Assembly (NCBI RefSeq): GCF_002743335.1
Contig: NZ_PDZB01000002.1
Span: 40,205 to 104,204, forward strand
Reading direction: 5' to 3'
DNA from: Sporosarcina sp. P32b
GTDB taxonomy: Bacteria > Bacillota > Bacilli > Bacillales_A > Planococcaceae
DNA length: 64,000 nucleotides
Both the position numbers and the translations under genes were made by a program. Positions 1 through 9,279 of this stretch are shown one piece after another; position 1 is the first letter of the stretch; each line of letters opens with the position of its first letter. The notes beneath the pieces were generated by a model. It saw nothing but the letters and a program-made list of their open reading frames with translations, ran no database searches and was not told where the DNA came from.

Positions 1-197
1 CTAGACAAGCTTTAATTCTGTCACTTTCCAGACAAGTGATTTTCTTGGTACCTTTAGTGATAATCTTACCGATTTATTTCGGAGTGTACGGAGTCTTTCT
101 TGCATTCCCTATCGCTGATGTACTATCATTTATGTTAGCGAGTTTTATGCTTTATCGAGATAAAGAGACTATTTTAGTAAAAGGACAAGATGAATAA
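1..197 (+). CDS. MATE family multidrug efflux protein, C-terminal end (partial)
   Basis: The reading frame is open from the window edge (first full codon at 3) to TAA at 195-197, giving about 64 residues. They are two hydrophobic segments separated by a short loop (around PIYFGVYGVFLAFPIAD), followed by a charged tail. This matches the last transmembrane helices of MATE-type Na+/H+-coupled drug exporters, where the final helices are followed by a short basic or acidic tail. The start and most of the protein are outside the window, so the subfamily cannot be set. An Rrf2 regulator follows about 100 bp downstream and could control it, but nothing in the sequence proves that. Confidence 0.6.
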   Translation, partial: RQALILSLSRQVIFLVPLVIILPIYFGVYGVFLAFPIADVLSFMLASFMLYRDKETILVKGQDE

Positions 198-235
198 ACA
201 GTACGTTCAAATAGTTTTCGGAGGGTTTTCAATTG

Positions 236-246
236 TCTATTATAGA
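236..246. promoter_or_regulatory. Short inverted repeat upstream of the Rrf2 gene (possible operator)
   Basis: TCTAT-T-ATAGA is a near-perfect palindrome 52 bp before the Rrf2 start. Rrf2 regulators often bind AT-rich dyads and regulate themselves, so this is a candidate autoregulatory site. The evidence is only the symmetry and the position. Confidence 0.25.
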
Positions 247-297
247 TAGTATGGATAGTTTTAAACGTGAAGAAATACAGTGAATGGAGTTGAAAGA

Positions 298-774
298 ATG
301 CAATTTGCGAAAAGTACGGATTATGCGCTACATGCCTTAGTTTATTTGGCTAATTCAGAGAGCGAAGACAAAGTAGGTATTAAAGAATTATCCAATAAGC
401 TAAACGTATCGGAGAGTTATTTATCGAAAATTATGACTCAGTTACGGAAAGATGGAATCATACGAGCCGTTCCTGGCGTAAAAGGTGGATATGAATTATC
501 ACGTCCAGCTAGTGATATCACGTTTTTGGATGTTATTTTGTCCACTGAAGGAAGACAAAACATGTTTACTTGTTCCAATTCAGATTCTAAACAACATACA
601 TTATTGATAGATGAAAGTAATGGACAATTACTAGAGCAAGAAAAAGATCAACGTGTTTGTCGAATTAAAGAGGTCATGGATCGTGCTGAAATTGTCTTAC
701 ACGAATTTTTAAACAGTCACTCCATACAAACTACTTTAGATGAGGCTACTAAAGATCGTCATAATCAATTATAA
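298..774 (+). CDS. Rrf2 family transcriptional regulator
   Basis: A 158-residue protein with the Rrf2 winged-helix domain at the N-terminus (residues 1-80). The recognition-helix stretch YLSKIMTQLRKDG and the wing VPGVKGGYELSRP are typical. The ATG at 298 is chosen because GGAG lies 8 nt upstream at 286-289 and Rrf2 proteins normally begin MxFxxxxDYAL; an in-frame GTG at 280 has no such site. Only two cysteines are present (C92 and C121), so the three-Cys iron-sulfur triad of IscR/NsrR is incomplete and the signal it senses is unknown. It follows a MATE pump gene on the same strand. A second Rrf2 protein is encoded at 39077 in this window. Confidence 0.85.
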   Translation: MQFAKSTDYALHALVYLANSESEDKVGIKELSNKLNVSESYLSKIMTQLRKDGIIRAVPGVKGGYELSRPASDITFLDVILSTEGRQNMFTCSNSDSKQHTLLIDESNGQLLEQEKDQRVCRIKEVMDRAEIVLHEFLNSHSIQTTLDEATKDRHNQL

Positions 775-936
775 AAGGAATAAAGTAGCTTAATCATGAC
801 ATGGTACTGATTGATTTTAGTAACCAGTAATTTAGAATCCTATCAACAGGCACGATAACAGCAGTAATATTTAGTACCTGAAAAATCTTTCAAAACATAC
901 AATGATAGAAACGTATTTTGAAAGGTGACTACGTAT

Positions 937-1356
937 ATGGATAGTCAATTACGTTCATTTATATATGGATTACAAACTAGAAATCCTTTACAAACGGTTG
1001 AATTATGGATACTAGGAGTGCAAAACCGGAGCGGCGCCGTTCAGCATGCAGTACTATCCCCAGCACTTCAAAAACGAACAGAAAAGCAATTTGCAAAAGA
1101 CCATTGGGTAACTGGGCAATCCAGTCCGTGGGTGTCAACTATTCATATTGTCCATGTAAATAAAAACAGTGATACAACGCAACAATTTACTCTTGCATAT
1201 GACCTGATCACTTCCTATGCGAGTTTCGGCAAAGGGCATAAAGTAATTACGGTAGAAAAGAATCCCGAACCGGGCCGTGATAATTGGTTCATTACGAAAA
1301 TCAGCACGACATCTCTTCCATATGAAGCGATTACTCCGGCTGAAATGATACAGTAA
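937..1356 (+). CDS. Hypothetical protein, 139 residues
   Basis: I do not recognise a family. The ATG at 937 has AAAGGTG 9 nt upstream, so a real start is likely. The product has no signal peptide and no membrane segment. It alternates beta-type stretches (TIHIVHV, QQFTLAYDLITSYA) with short helices, and the C-terminal half ends in a WFITKISTT strand. This pattern is compatible with a small cystatin/NTF2-like fold such as is found attached to Bacillales membrane proteins; that is a guess from strand spacing only. A terminator at 1469-1512 ends the unit, so it appears to be transcribed alone. Confidence 0.6.
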   Translation: MDSQLRSFIYGLQTRNPLQTVELWILGVQNRSGAVQHAVLSPALQKRTEKQFAKDHWVTGQSSPWVSTIHIVHVNKNSDTTQQFTLAYDLITSYASFGKGHKVITVEKNPEPGRDNWFITKISTTSLPYEAITPAEMIQ

Positions 1357-1468
1357 TTAGTAGATATATCTTATGCTTTTTGATGAAAAGCGAGAAATAA
1401 TACTATATATGAAAACATATGAACGTTTGAATCCTTCCCAAACACTCTATTTAAGCACTTTTCTGAGG

Positions 1469-1512
1469 TAATATCTAGCTATCACAGTGGCTAGATGTTA
1501 TCTTATTTTTTA
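1469..1512 (+). terminator. Rho-independent terminator
   Basis: An 11-bp stem (1469-1479 with 490-500 of the same kilobase, one T-G wobble) is followed by TCTTATTTTTTA. It sits between the hypothetical gene and the MFS exporter. Confidence 0.7.
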
Positions 1513-1546
1513 TGGTCTGTAAAAGTTATGAAGGAAGGTTCGATAG

Positions 1547-2989
1547 ATGGAGGATTCAATACAAGAAAAGATAAAAAGGAAAGAGTTAAAAGTCGCCCCA
1601 ATCATGACTGTGCTATTGATTGGTGGGTTTATCGGATTGTTTAGCGAAACCGCATTAAATATGACGATGAATGACTTGATAAAGGAATTCGCTATTTCTG
1701 CCTCTACAGCGCAGTGGTTAACTACAGGATATTTACTCGTGCTCGGTATTATCATTCCTGTTTCAGGATTACTAATAAAACGTGTTCCAACAAGGAATCT
1801 TTTTATAACGAGTATGAGTTTTTCTATCGTGGGTGTACTGATTGCAGCGGTTTCCCCGAGTTTCACGATATTGTTAACAGGACGAATTATTCAAGCAATC
1901 GGTACGGGTTTATTAGTGCCATTGTTATTCCATACGGTTCTTATTCTCTTTCCACCATGGAAAAGAGGGACTGCAATGGGTTTAGTAGGCCTTGTGATGA
2001 TGTTTGCGCCTGCTATTGGTCCAATATCTGCTGGATTAATTATTGATTATTTCAATTGGCATATGATATTTTGGATGATTGCACCGATCCTTGTTTTTGC
2101 ATTACTATTTGGTATCATTTACTTGCCGAATTTATCTGCTGTTCAGAAGCAAAAGATTGATGTGTTATCCATTATTTTATCTACCATTGGTTTTGGCGGC
2201 ATTGTCTTTGGGTTTAGCTATGCAGGCGAAAGTGAAGGATGGTCAAGTCCGATTGTGATTGTAGCGTTTGTAACCGGTTTGACCGCTCTCGTTATTTATG
2301 GTTTTCGTCAATTATCTATTGAAGAACCGATGCTTCATTTGGAAGTGTTTAAGCATCCAATGTTTACGTTAGGCATAATCATTACGTTGTTTGCTAACCT
2401 CATTATATTCTCTTCCAATATTTTATTGCCTTTATTTATGCAAGCAGGGCTTGGTTTATCTGCTTCGAAAGCAGGTCTGTTACTGTTGCCAGGTGGTATT
2501 TTTAACGGGATTATGTCGATGGTTAGTGGTCGAATTTTTGATCGATATGGTCCGCGCGGCTTAGTAATTGGTGGATTTGCAATGAGTACAGTGGCTGCAT
2601 TATTTTTTGCTACGATTTCATCGACAACTAGTTTTTATTTAATTATCATCTTCTTTATGTTATTAATGATGAGCATGTCGATGGTGACGACTCCATCTCA
2701 AACAAATGGGATTAACTCGCTACAGCTAAACCGCTACCCGGATGGTACGGCGATCGTTAACTCTGCGATACAAACGTCTGGAGCAATAGGTACAGCGATT
2801 GGTATTACTATATTAAACACGTCACAAAATACATTTTTACGAAATATCAGCGACCCCATTACAGCTGCTCATCAAGCGGAAGCCGTCATTTCAGGTGTAC
2901 AAAATGCATTTTTATTTGCGACCGTTATATCAATTCTTGGTTTCATCTGTTCATTATTTATTAAGCGAGTCAAAGTGTATAATGGCTGA
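1547..2989 (+). CDS. MFS drug exporter, DHA2 (14-helix EmrB/LmrB) type
   Basis: A 480-residue integral membrane protein with about 14 hydrophobic helices, the usual number and length for DHA2 H+-coupled multidrug antiporters. Visible family motifs are the motif-A region around LIKRVPTRNLF, GRIIQAIGTGLLVPLL in helix 4 (motif B), and the motif-C-like stretch GLVMMFAPAIGPISAGLI in helix 5. AAGGAAGG lies 9 nt before the ATG. The closest characterised relatives by architecture are LmrB and MdeA-like pumps. It forms a single-gene unit between a terminator and the OsmC gene. Substrates cannot be read from the sequence. Confidence 0.85.
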   Translation: MEDSIQEKIKRKELKVAPIMTVLLIGGFIGLFSETALNMTMNDLIKEFAISASTAQWLTTGYLLVLGIIIPVSGLLIKRVPTRNLFITSMSFSIVGVLIAAVSPSFTILLTGRIIQAIGTGLLVPLLFHTVLILFPPWKRGTAMGLVGLVMMFAPAIGPISAGLIIDYFNWHMIFWMIAPILVFALLFGIIYLPNLSAVQKQKIDVLSIILSTIGFGGIVFGFSYAGESEGWSSPIVIVAFVTGLTALVIYGFRQLSIEEPMLHLEVFKHPMFTLGIIITLFANLIIFSSNILLPLFMQAGLGLSASKAGLLLLPGGIFNGIMSMVSGRIFDRYGPRGLVIGGFAMSTVAALFFATISSTTSFYLIIIFFMLLMMSMSMVTTPSQTNGINSLQLNRYPDGTAIVNSAIQTSGAIGTAIGITILNTSQNTFLRNISDPITAAHQAEAVISGVQNAFLFATVISILGFICSLFIKRVKVYNG

Positions 2990-3133
2990 TCAGCTGATCT
3001 CGTCGTATACTTTCCACTTAGTTTAAAGATAACTGTTAATTCTTACAATAAATTCTCAATACCTATTTCATTCAATACTTTTATATGCTACAATACATAT
3101 TATATTAGTATGAATTAAAAGGGGATGGGTGTT

Positions 3134-3592
3134 ATGTCAACAACAAACAACACGTTAGTCAAGATTGCGGCTACAGCGAAGTGGGATGAAGGGGTTCGCT
3201 CTACACATACGATCCGCGACTTTGAAGGATTTCCGATGGATGAGCCTGTTCATTTAGGCGGAACAGATACTGGTGCAAATCCACTCGAGTTTATCGCGGC
3301 AGCACTAAATGGCTGTAAAGCAGTGATGATTCCACTAATTGCGAACGAACAAGGCTTTGTTTTTACAGCTATCAATTTTGATACAACGGGTATCGTAGAT
3401 TCTCGAGGTTTGATGGGGGAAGAAGGCGTAAAAACGCATTTCCAAAAAGTACGTTTTGTTTGTGAAATCACGACGAATGAATCAGATGCAGCGATCGAGC
3501 AATTGAAAACAGAAGTGGAAAGAAGATGTCCGGTATATAATCTATTTGCCGATGCAGGGATTCCTGTTGAGTCGAAATGGATAAAGAAATAA
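3134..3592 (+). CDS. OsmC family protein
   Basis: A 152-residue OsmC/Ohr-superfamily protein with the two expected cysteines, C61 in LNGCKAV and C132 in RRCPVYN, that form the peroxidase centre in this family. It belongs to the general OsmC/YhfA-like branch rather than the Ohr branch: the N-terminal Arg loop of Ohr is absent and the second Cys is followed by PVYN, not PYSK. The ATG at 3134 is preferred over 3125 because GGGG at 3121-3124 gives normal spacing. An extended -10 (TGCTACAAT, ending at 3094) lies upstream. Monocistronic, with a strong terminator behind it. Confidence 0.85.
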   Translation: MSTTNNTLVKIAATAKWDEGVRSTHTIRDFEGFPMDEPVHLGGTDTGANPLEFIAAALNGCKAVMIPLIANEQGFVFTAINFDTTGIVDSRGLMGEEGVKTHFQKVRFVCEITTNESDAAIEQLKTEVERRCPVYNLFADAGIPVESKWIKK

Positions 3593-3604
3593 TGATGCAA
3601 AATT

Positions 3605-3652
3605 AAAACCGTGTGAAACCAAGTTTGTAACTTGATTTCGCACGGTTTTTTT
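3605..3652 (+). terminator. Rho-independent terminator with two-tier stem
   Basis: The outer arms AAACCGTGTGAAA and TTTCGCACGGTTT enclose an inner 6-bp stem CAAGTT/AACTTG and are followed by seven T. It is convergent with the thermonuclease gene and may serve both. The first 17 bases (3605-3621) recur exactly at the very end of the window (63984-64000). Confidence 0.9.
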
Positions 3653-3681
3653 ATTTAACTACTATTTAAAGAGCCCTACTT

Positions 3682-4776
3682 TTATCGTTCGCAAGCAAAT
3701 CCGTCTTTATCGCGATCCATTTTAGATTGATAAGCGGGATGACTGCTTGGTACACCGTTAGGATAGGTCTTCCTTAGTTCTGTACAATTTTGAAAAAATT
3801 CTGTGCTTTGAACTGGTGGTGTTGGTTTAGCTGCAGGTGCTGGAGCAGGCGCAGGAACAACTGGTTGTTCTGTTTTTAAAGAGTTAGGTGCTGGTGTCGC
3901 TTTTTGAGGTGCCGGTTCTGCAGGTTTCTCTTTTACTGCCTGTGCGTTAAAGCCTGTGTCCGTTGCATAATCTTCAACTGACCAAATACCCAACTTCTTT
4001 TCTTTCGCTATCGCTTGTGTCTTCTCATACGGATCCACGTATCGAGTATTTGGAGGATAGATGTACGCCACACGGGCTAACCCTTCACTCAACAAGATTT
4101 TTTGAATGTTTTTTCCGTCTACATAAATATAGGCAAGTAAACGGTTGTATTTATCAAAGCGCTCTCCGACATCGAATTCAATTTCTAGCGTACCGCTCTC
4201 TATTAGCTCTTTATTTCTAGCCTTAGCTTCATCCCCAAACGGTTGCTTACCTAGTCTAGGATGATTAGTTTCAGGCGTGTCGATCAACAAGTATCGAACG
4301 TTTTGCTCCTTGCCGTTATATATAATCTTAATCGTATCACCGTCTATAACTTTTACTAATTCTACAGGGATTCTCGCTGTCGTACCGCTTGTCTCTGTGG
4401 AGTCTTTTAGTTTTTCAGGAGTTACTTTTGAAGAATTGTTTTTTGAAGGTACTACGACTGGAACGGATTTTTCTTCAACTTCTTTAGATATTGTCTTTTC
4501 AGGTTTTTCTATTTCTTCTACAGACTCTTTTTCAGGTGCTTCCTTCTTCGTTTCAACAGGTTCATCCGTAGGTGTCTGTTCTACTGAATCAGCGTTCTCT
4601 TTCTCTGGCTCTATATCATCTGGTGAAATGACTACAGCTACGATGAACATCGCAATACCTACTAAAGCGAGAATGCCAAACTTCCTCTTCGACTTTTTAA
4701 AGATTGCTTTAATAAGTAAGCCGACAGTCCCAATCAAAATAAATAGAAAACCAAATAACGCAAAAAACACAAACAT
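3682..4776 (-). CDS. Membrane-anchored thermonuclease with C-terminal excalibur domain
   Basis: A 364-residue protein. Two N-terminal hydrophobic helices (residues 1-23 and 34-50) are followed by an acidic Glu/Lys/Pro-rich linker, a staphylococcal nuclease domain (about 136-270), a Pro/Ala-rich linker and an excalibur calcium-binding motif DRDKDGFACE at the end. The nuclease catalytic set is visible: D145/D147 in DGDT, R161 and D166 in RYLLIDTPE, E183 and R212. The product is a Ca2+-dependent surface nuclease for extracellular DNA or RNA. The start is the ATG at 4776 because a purine-rich GAGAG precedes it and the second helix pair then begins cleanly; 28 further residues would be added by the upstream ATG, which has no ribosome site. 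Confidence 0.85.
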   Translation of the reverse strand: MFVFFALFGFLFILIGTVGLLIKAIFKKSKRKFGILALVGIAMFIVAVVISPDDIEPEKENADSVEQTPTDEPVETKKEAPEKESVEEIEKPEKTISKEVEEKSVPVVVPSKNNSSKVTPEKLKDSTETSGTTARIPVELVKVIDGDTIKIIYNGKEQNVRYLLIDTPETNHPRLGKQPFGDEAKARNKELIESGTLEIEFDVGERFDKYNRLLAYIYVDGKNIQKILLSEGLARVAYIYPPNTRYVDPYEKTQAIAKEKKLGIWSVEDYATDTGFNAQAVKEKPAEPAPQKATPAPNSLKTEQPVVPAPAPAPAAKPTPPVQSTEFFQNCTELRKTYPNGVPSSHPAYQSKMDRDKDGFACER

Positions 4777-5220
4777 ACTATCACTCTCAATTCGCTTTAA
4801 TGACTTAACACTTGCTTCCAATAGTGAGATTATCATATTTATTAAGAAAGATATACACAACTAAATACGTAGTGCGATTAGATCACAACTGGTCACGTTA
4901 GAAAACGTACTTTCAGTTATGTAAACGTGAACTTACGTAAGGAAGTCTGCGCTACTTGAATACTGCATCGGAATTAGAGAGAGATACATAGAAATAGAAA
5001 TGATGTTCGCACGCTCATAAATACATCACCATTGGAAAAAAATCCATTCACCTTAGTAAAAAGCAAACAATAACTATTTTTGTTTGCTTTTAATAACACT
5101 AATATACTTCAGAAAAAAGTTTCAATAGATTTAGTCGTGAAATGTGAAAATTTCTATTGCGAAAACTCACTCTATATCGTTTAATGAATTGATTGCAAAA
5201 AATGAAAAGGACTGTGATAT
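4777..5220. other. Divergent intergenic region with a hairpin
   Basis: This 444-bp stretch separates the divergently read nuclease and peptidase genes and must contain both promoters. No protein-coding frame with a credible start was found. It holds a perfect stem at 5058-5092 (see separate entry) and an imperfect long dyad around 4870-4965 (GTAGTGCGA against TCTGCGCTAC). Confidence 0.5.
5058..5092. terminator. Hairpin, terminator-like on either strand
   Basis: AAAAGCAAACA and TGTTTGCTTTT form an 11-bp perfect stem flanked by A and T runs. It lies 130 bp before the peptidase start, between divergent genes, where a terminator has no obvious gene to end. It may be a leftover or an attenuator-like structure. 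Confidence 0.5.
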
Positions 5221-7383
5221 ATGAAAAAGATGGTGAGTTACTTAACGTTGTCCATGCTCGTTGCAACGTCACTCGTTGCATGTACGCCTAAAGAAGATAC
5301 TTCCAATGAGAAGAAAGAACCTGTGGAGGATGTAAAGACTGTTCCACTATCAGATGAAAAGGACAAGTACTTGTCTGAAGTAGATGTAGAATATGCTTTT
5401 GAATTTGCTAAAGGAATGGAAGAATATAAAACCAATGAGAAACTGGGCTATCGTACTGCAGGATCAGAAGCGGAACGAAAGACTGGGGAGAAAATTGGAG
5501 AAGAAATGAAGAAAATCGGATTGACCGAAGTGACGAAAGATGCATTTACGGTAGATAGTTGGGAGTTTGAGAAAGCCGATTTAACCTTCACAGATACTAC
5601 TGGTAAAGAACATCTCGCAGTGCTAGGTGGGTATCAAGTGAACTTTGACACGAACGGTGTGAAAGATCTTGAGATAGTCTATGCAGGAAAAGGAACTGCG
5701 GAAGAATTAGAAGGATTGGATATCGAAGGGAAACTTGTGTTAATTGACATTAATCAACGTGAAGAATGGTGGATTAATTATCCTACGTATCAAGCCCATG
5801 TGAAAGGTGCAGCGGCGGTTATTGCGGTGCAAGAAGCTGGTTATGCCGAAGTTGATCCCGATGCGTTGAATTCACAGGATATTTGCGGACCGGACGATGC
5901 ACCTGCGTTCTCGATGTCTCAGACCGATGCAGGTGAACTGAAAAAGGCACTTGAAGCTAGTGAAAATGACACGCTTACCGTTAAATTTGATGCTAAATCT
6001 ACAGTGAAGATGGATCAGGAAGCATATAATTATTACGGGAAAATTGTCGGAAAAGATCCGGATTCCTATATCCTATTATCTGGCCATTATGATTCGTATT
6101 TCGCCGGGTTCCAAGATGACAATGCAGCAATCGGTTTGATGCTAGGAATCGCTAAAGGTATGATTGACAGCGGCTACCAACCAGAAAAGACCCTGATCTT
6201 CAATGCGATCGCAGCGGAAGAATGGGGTAAGTCGAATACTCGATACGACTGGTCGACAGGTGCTTACAATCAAATCTTCAATATTCATCCCGAGTGGGTC
6301 GGAAAGACATTTGCGAATATGAACTTCGAACTTCCAGCATTTGAACATACGACACAAGATGAAATCCGCTCGACTTACGAGTTGAATAACTACTTGACGG
6401 AGTTCGCAAAAGAAGTGCCGCCATTATCCGATGTGTACAAAGATGGAATTTCAGTCGTTTCTCCACTACGTACATGGTCAGATGATTTTTCATTCAGTAT
6501 TGCCGGTGTGCCAGCGCTGCGGAATGATTTCCAAGATAGTGAATTTATGCACTCTCATTATCATTCTCAATTCGACAGTGAAGAGGCGTTCAATGCAGAG
6601 GCGCTGAAATTCCATTTAAATCTTTATGGATTATTGACCATGCACTACGATCAAACTGCTGTTGTGCCTTTAGACTTTACGACACGTTTGCAAGCAATGA
6701 AAGATTTGATCGATGCCGATGCATTTAAACAGGCATCTGTTGCTTCAGGCGATTTGATGAAAGAGATCGATCAGGCCATGTCCAGTGCAGAACAAGTGAA
6801 TACAAAAGTCGCTGACGTGAATAAAAAGTATGCCGAAGCACTCAAAAAAGAGGATGCAGACGGAGCGAAGAAGCTGTACGAGGAAAGTCGTGAGTTAAAT
6901 AGCGACTTGTTGGCTGCTTATAAATACGCGGAAGACCAATTCGTGCGATTGACGTGGGAAGATGAACCGATTTTCCCTCATGAACATGCGCAAAATAACG
7001 TGAAAAACTTAGCTGCTTCCATTGAGGCGTTAAAGACAGGTGATATCGCCACACCACTGGACGAGTACTTATACGCAATTGATAACAACTGGTATGCGTA
7101 TGACTTCGATCAGGAAGTATTCAACTACTTCACGGACTATGTCATAAAAGCACCGAAAGAGCAGCTTATGTGGGGGGCTGGACGAATCGTCGACCATGAA
7201 GACCTATTCGACACGATCAAGTCTTTGAAAGCAAAGAAGGAACAAACGAAGCCGGATTTGTCAGTAGAAATCACTACTTTGACAGATGCGCTCGGCAGAC
7301 AGAAAGAGCTATTGCAACAAACCGTAACAGAAGAAACAGCTAGCGTGAAAAAACTAGGTGAGCTGTTGAGTGAGCTGAAATAA
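5221..7383 (+). CDS. Secreted M28-family zinc peptidase lipoprotein
   Basis: A 720-residue lipoprotein with lipobox LVAC (Cys21). A protease-associated-like domain (about 145-255) is inserted before the M28 aminopeptidase core. Zinc ligands expected for M28 are visible: H289 in GHYDS, D299/D300 in QDDNAAIG, E333/E334 in AAEEWG, and a late His cluster in MHSHYHSQFD. The last 230 residues are largely helical and charged and may be an extra coiled domain. It probably trims extracellular peptides at the cell surface. AAAAGG precedes the ATG with normal spacing. Monocistronic, ended by the terminator at 7411. Confidence 0.85.
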   Translation: MKKMVSYLTLSMLVATSLVACTPKEDTSNEKKEPVEDVKTVPLSDEKDKYLSEVDVEYAFEFAKGMEEYKTNEKLGYRTAGSEAERKTGEKIGEEMKKIGLTEVTKDAFTVDSWEFEKADLTFTDTTGKEHLAVLGGYQVNFDTNGVKDLEIVYAGKGTAEELEGLDIEGKLVLIDINQREEWWINYPTYQAHVKGAAAVIAVQEAGYAEVDPDALNSQDICGPDDAPAFSMSQTDAGELKKALEASENDTLTVKFDAKSTVKMDQEAYNYYGKIVGKDPDSYILLSGHYDSYFAGFQDDNAAIGLMLGIAKGMIDSGYQPEKTLIFNAIAAEEWGKSNTRYDWSTGAYNQIFNIHPEWVGKTFANMNFELPAFEHTTQDEIRSTYELNNYLTEFAKEVPPLSDVYKDGISVVSPLRTWSDDFSFSIAGVPALRNDFQDSEFMHSHYHSQFDSEEAFNAEALKFHLNLYGLLTMHYDQTAVVPLDFTTRLQAMKDLIDADAFKQASVASGDLMKEIDQAMSSAEQVNTKVADVNKKYAEALKKEDADGAKKLYEESRELNSDLLAAYKYAEDQFVRLTWEDEPIFPHEHAQNNVKNLAASIEALKTGDIATPLDEYLYAIDNNWYAYDFDQEVFNYFTDYVIKAPKEQLMWGAGRIVDHEDLFDTIKSLKAKKEQTKPDLSVEITTLTDALGRQKELLQQTVTEETASVKKLGELLSELK

Positions 7384-7410
7384 TAAGCCGCTTGACATAG
7401 AATTAATGCA

Positions 7411-7442
7411 AAAAAAGCATCGCATATCGCGGTGCTTTTTTG
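7411..7442 (+). terminator. Rho-independent terminator
   Basis: AAAAAAGCATCGC pairs with GCGGTGCTTTTTT around an ATAT loop, 28 bp after the peptidase stop. Confidence 0.85.
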
Positions 7443-7559
7443 TTATGTTTCGTTGATTACCGCATCGCTAACATTAATTCTATAGTCCACGCAATGCTTC
7501 ATAAACCAACTCTCCTTGCCATAGGATATATTGCACAAAAATCGTCTAGGGGGATGGAA

Positions 7560-9173
7560 ATGAATAAAGGAACCAATGACCAACCAACATATGACTATAT
7601 CGTGGTTGGAACGGGGCCAGCAGGTGCTGCCGTTGCAAGAAAGCTAACTGATGATCACCAAAATTCAATGTTAGTTTTAGAGGCAGGAGATAATAACAGT
7701 AAGGAACAGCCAATTAGAGATTCTTTGTTTGCTCCACCTTTTATTCTCACTGACGACTTTTTCCCGCAATATTTCTGGCAAGGAAAAAGTGTCCCGCAAA
7801 AAAACGTCAAAAATAGAACATTTGATTGGACAGGTGGGCGAACTTTGGGAGGTGGATCCTCCATTAACAATAACCAATATGTAAGACCGTCGCAGGTAAA
7901 TATGAAACGATGGGAAAATCTTTTAGGTCCGCTTTGGTCACCTGAACAAGAAACGTATCAATTTTCGAAACTAGAAACTTACAATGGCCAGACTCAAAAT
8001 CCGAATGCTAGAGGATATAACGGACAGTTGGCTATTAGACAGGCTCCTGCTAATCCAACTAGTATGACTGAAAAATTGGTGACAGCAATGGAAAGAGCCA
8101 CGGGTTTCACTAGAATTTTAGACTATAATGATCCCAATACACCACTAGGCCCCTTTACAAGATGGCAACTATACCAGACTCCCTATGGTCAACGAGAAAG
8201 TGCTGATACCGCTTTTCTTTCACCGGATGTTATGAATGGAAACGGTGAAGGGGTAAATGGAAGACGGTTACTAGTATCTTATAATTCAACGGTACAGCGT
8301 GTGATTTTTGATAATGAAAAGCGAGCAATTGGTGTGGAGTTTTTAAAAGATGGAAACTGCTATTACGCATATGCTCGTAAAAAAATCATTATATCGGCGG
8401 GAATGAATAGCCCTCAGTTATTAATGCTTTCTGGAATCGGACCAGCTGATATACTGGATAAAGCCGGCATTCCCGTTGTTCATCATAATGCGAATGTGGG
8501 GAAGAACATGACTACGCACCCGGTAAATACAGCGATGTTCACAACGAATACAACTGATAAAGCACTTCCGGAAGCGGATCCATTTGCGCTTTATACAGGT
8601 GGAGCCTTCCTGCCAGATCCAACACCTGGTGCTGACCCCAATCGACGTGGCGTCCAGCTAATTGGCCAAATCGGGACTGGTGGAATGCTAAGTATCGTTT
8701 TGATTTTATTGGAACCAAAAAGCCAAGGAACTGTCAGAATCCAAAATGCGGATCCATTAAAAATTGTTCTTGCTGATGTAGAGTTTTTGAATAATCAATC
8801 TGACCTGGAAACAATAAAAAACGTTTATAAGGTTTATATTAAAAACATTGTACAAGAACTATCGAAAATTGACTCGCACTACCAACTTGTTACACCTACA
8901 CTAGAAACGATTCAAGACGACAGCAAACTGGAAGCGTTCATTAAGGAAAACTTAGGTCCAACACATCATATACAAGGCACACTAAGAATGGCACCAAATG
9001 AAGAAAGTGGTGTTGTGAATGCTACGGGAGAAGTATTCGGTGTGAAAGATTTGATTGTTGCAGATGATTCCATTGCGCCGTTTGTTTCGGACGGCAATAC
9101 ATCGGCGCCTGCTTTCTTTATTGGCGCAAATATTGCAGATCAATTAGTAAAGCAGGATGAGGGAAATGCGTAA
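7560..9173 (+). CDS. GMC family FAD-dependent oxidoreductase
   Basis: A 537-residue glucose-methanol-choline oxidoreductase. The ADP-binding motif GTGPAGAAVARKL is at residues 17-29, the first GMC signature GGRTLGGGSSIN at 92-103, the second signature around SPQLLMLSGIGP, and the C-terminal catalytic region has THHIQGTLRMAP (active-site His) and DGNTSAPAFFIGANIAD. The ATG at 7560 is used because AGGGGG ends 6 nt upstream; the ATG at 7554 would overlap that site. It has no signal peptide, so it is probably cytoplasmic or exported in a way not visible here. The substrate (an alcohol or sugar) is unknown. Full-length GMC enzymes are not common in Bacillales, which hints at acquisition. Confidence 0.85.
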   Translation: MNKGTNDQPTYDYIVVGTGPAGAAVARKLTDDHQNSMLVLEAGDNNSKEQPIRDSLFAPPFILTDDFFPQYFWQGKSVPQKNVKNRTFDWTGGRTLGGGSSINNNQYVRPSQVNMKRWENLLGPLWSPEQETYQFSKLETYNGQTQNPNARGYNGQLAIRQAPANPTSMTEKLVTAMERATGFTRILDYNDPNTPLGPFTRWQLYQTPYGQRESADTAFLSPDVMNGNGEGVNGRRLLVSYNSTVQRVIFDNEKRAIGVEFLKDGNCYYAYARKKIIISAGMNSPQLLMLSGIGPADILDKAGIPVVHHNANVGKNMTTHPVNTAMFTTNTTDKALPEADPFALYTGGAFLPDPTPGADPNRRGVQLIGQIGTGGMLSIVLILLEPKSQGTVRIQNADPLKIVLADVEFLNNQSDLETIKNVYKVYIKNIVQELSKIDSHYQLVTPTLETIQDDSKLEAFIKENLGPTHHIQGTLRMAPNEESGVVNATGEVFGVKDLIVADDSIAPFVSDGNTSAPAFFIGANIADQLVKQDEGNA

Positions 9174-9279
9174 AGATAACTCTTTCATTCATATGGAAAT
9201 CATATTCTATAGAATGTCACCTTACGTAATGTAACAATATCGGACGAGTTGGTGCAATGAAAATAAATTGTAAAAGAAG

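Noticed and set aside
3060..3120. Possible PerR box upstream of the OsmC gene
   Set aside because: ATATTATATTAGTATG matches only half of the TTATAAT-n-ATTATAA palindrome.
4277..4864. 195-codon plus-strand frame opposite the thermonuclease gene
   Set aside because: Ser/Thr/Phe-rich antisense shadow of the Glu/Lys linker of the nuclease.
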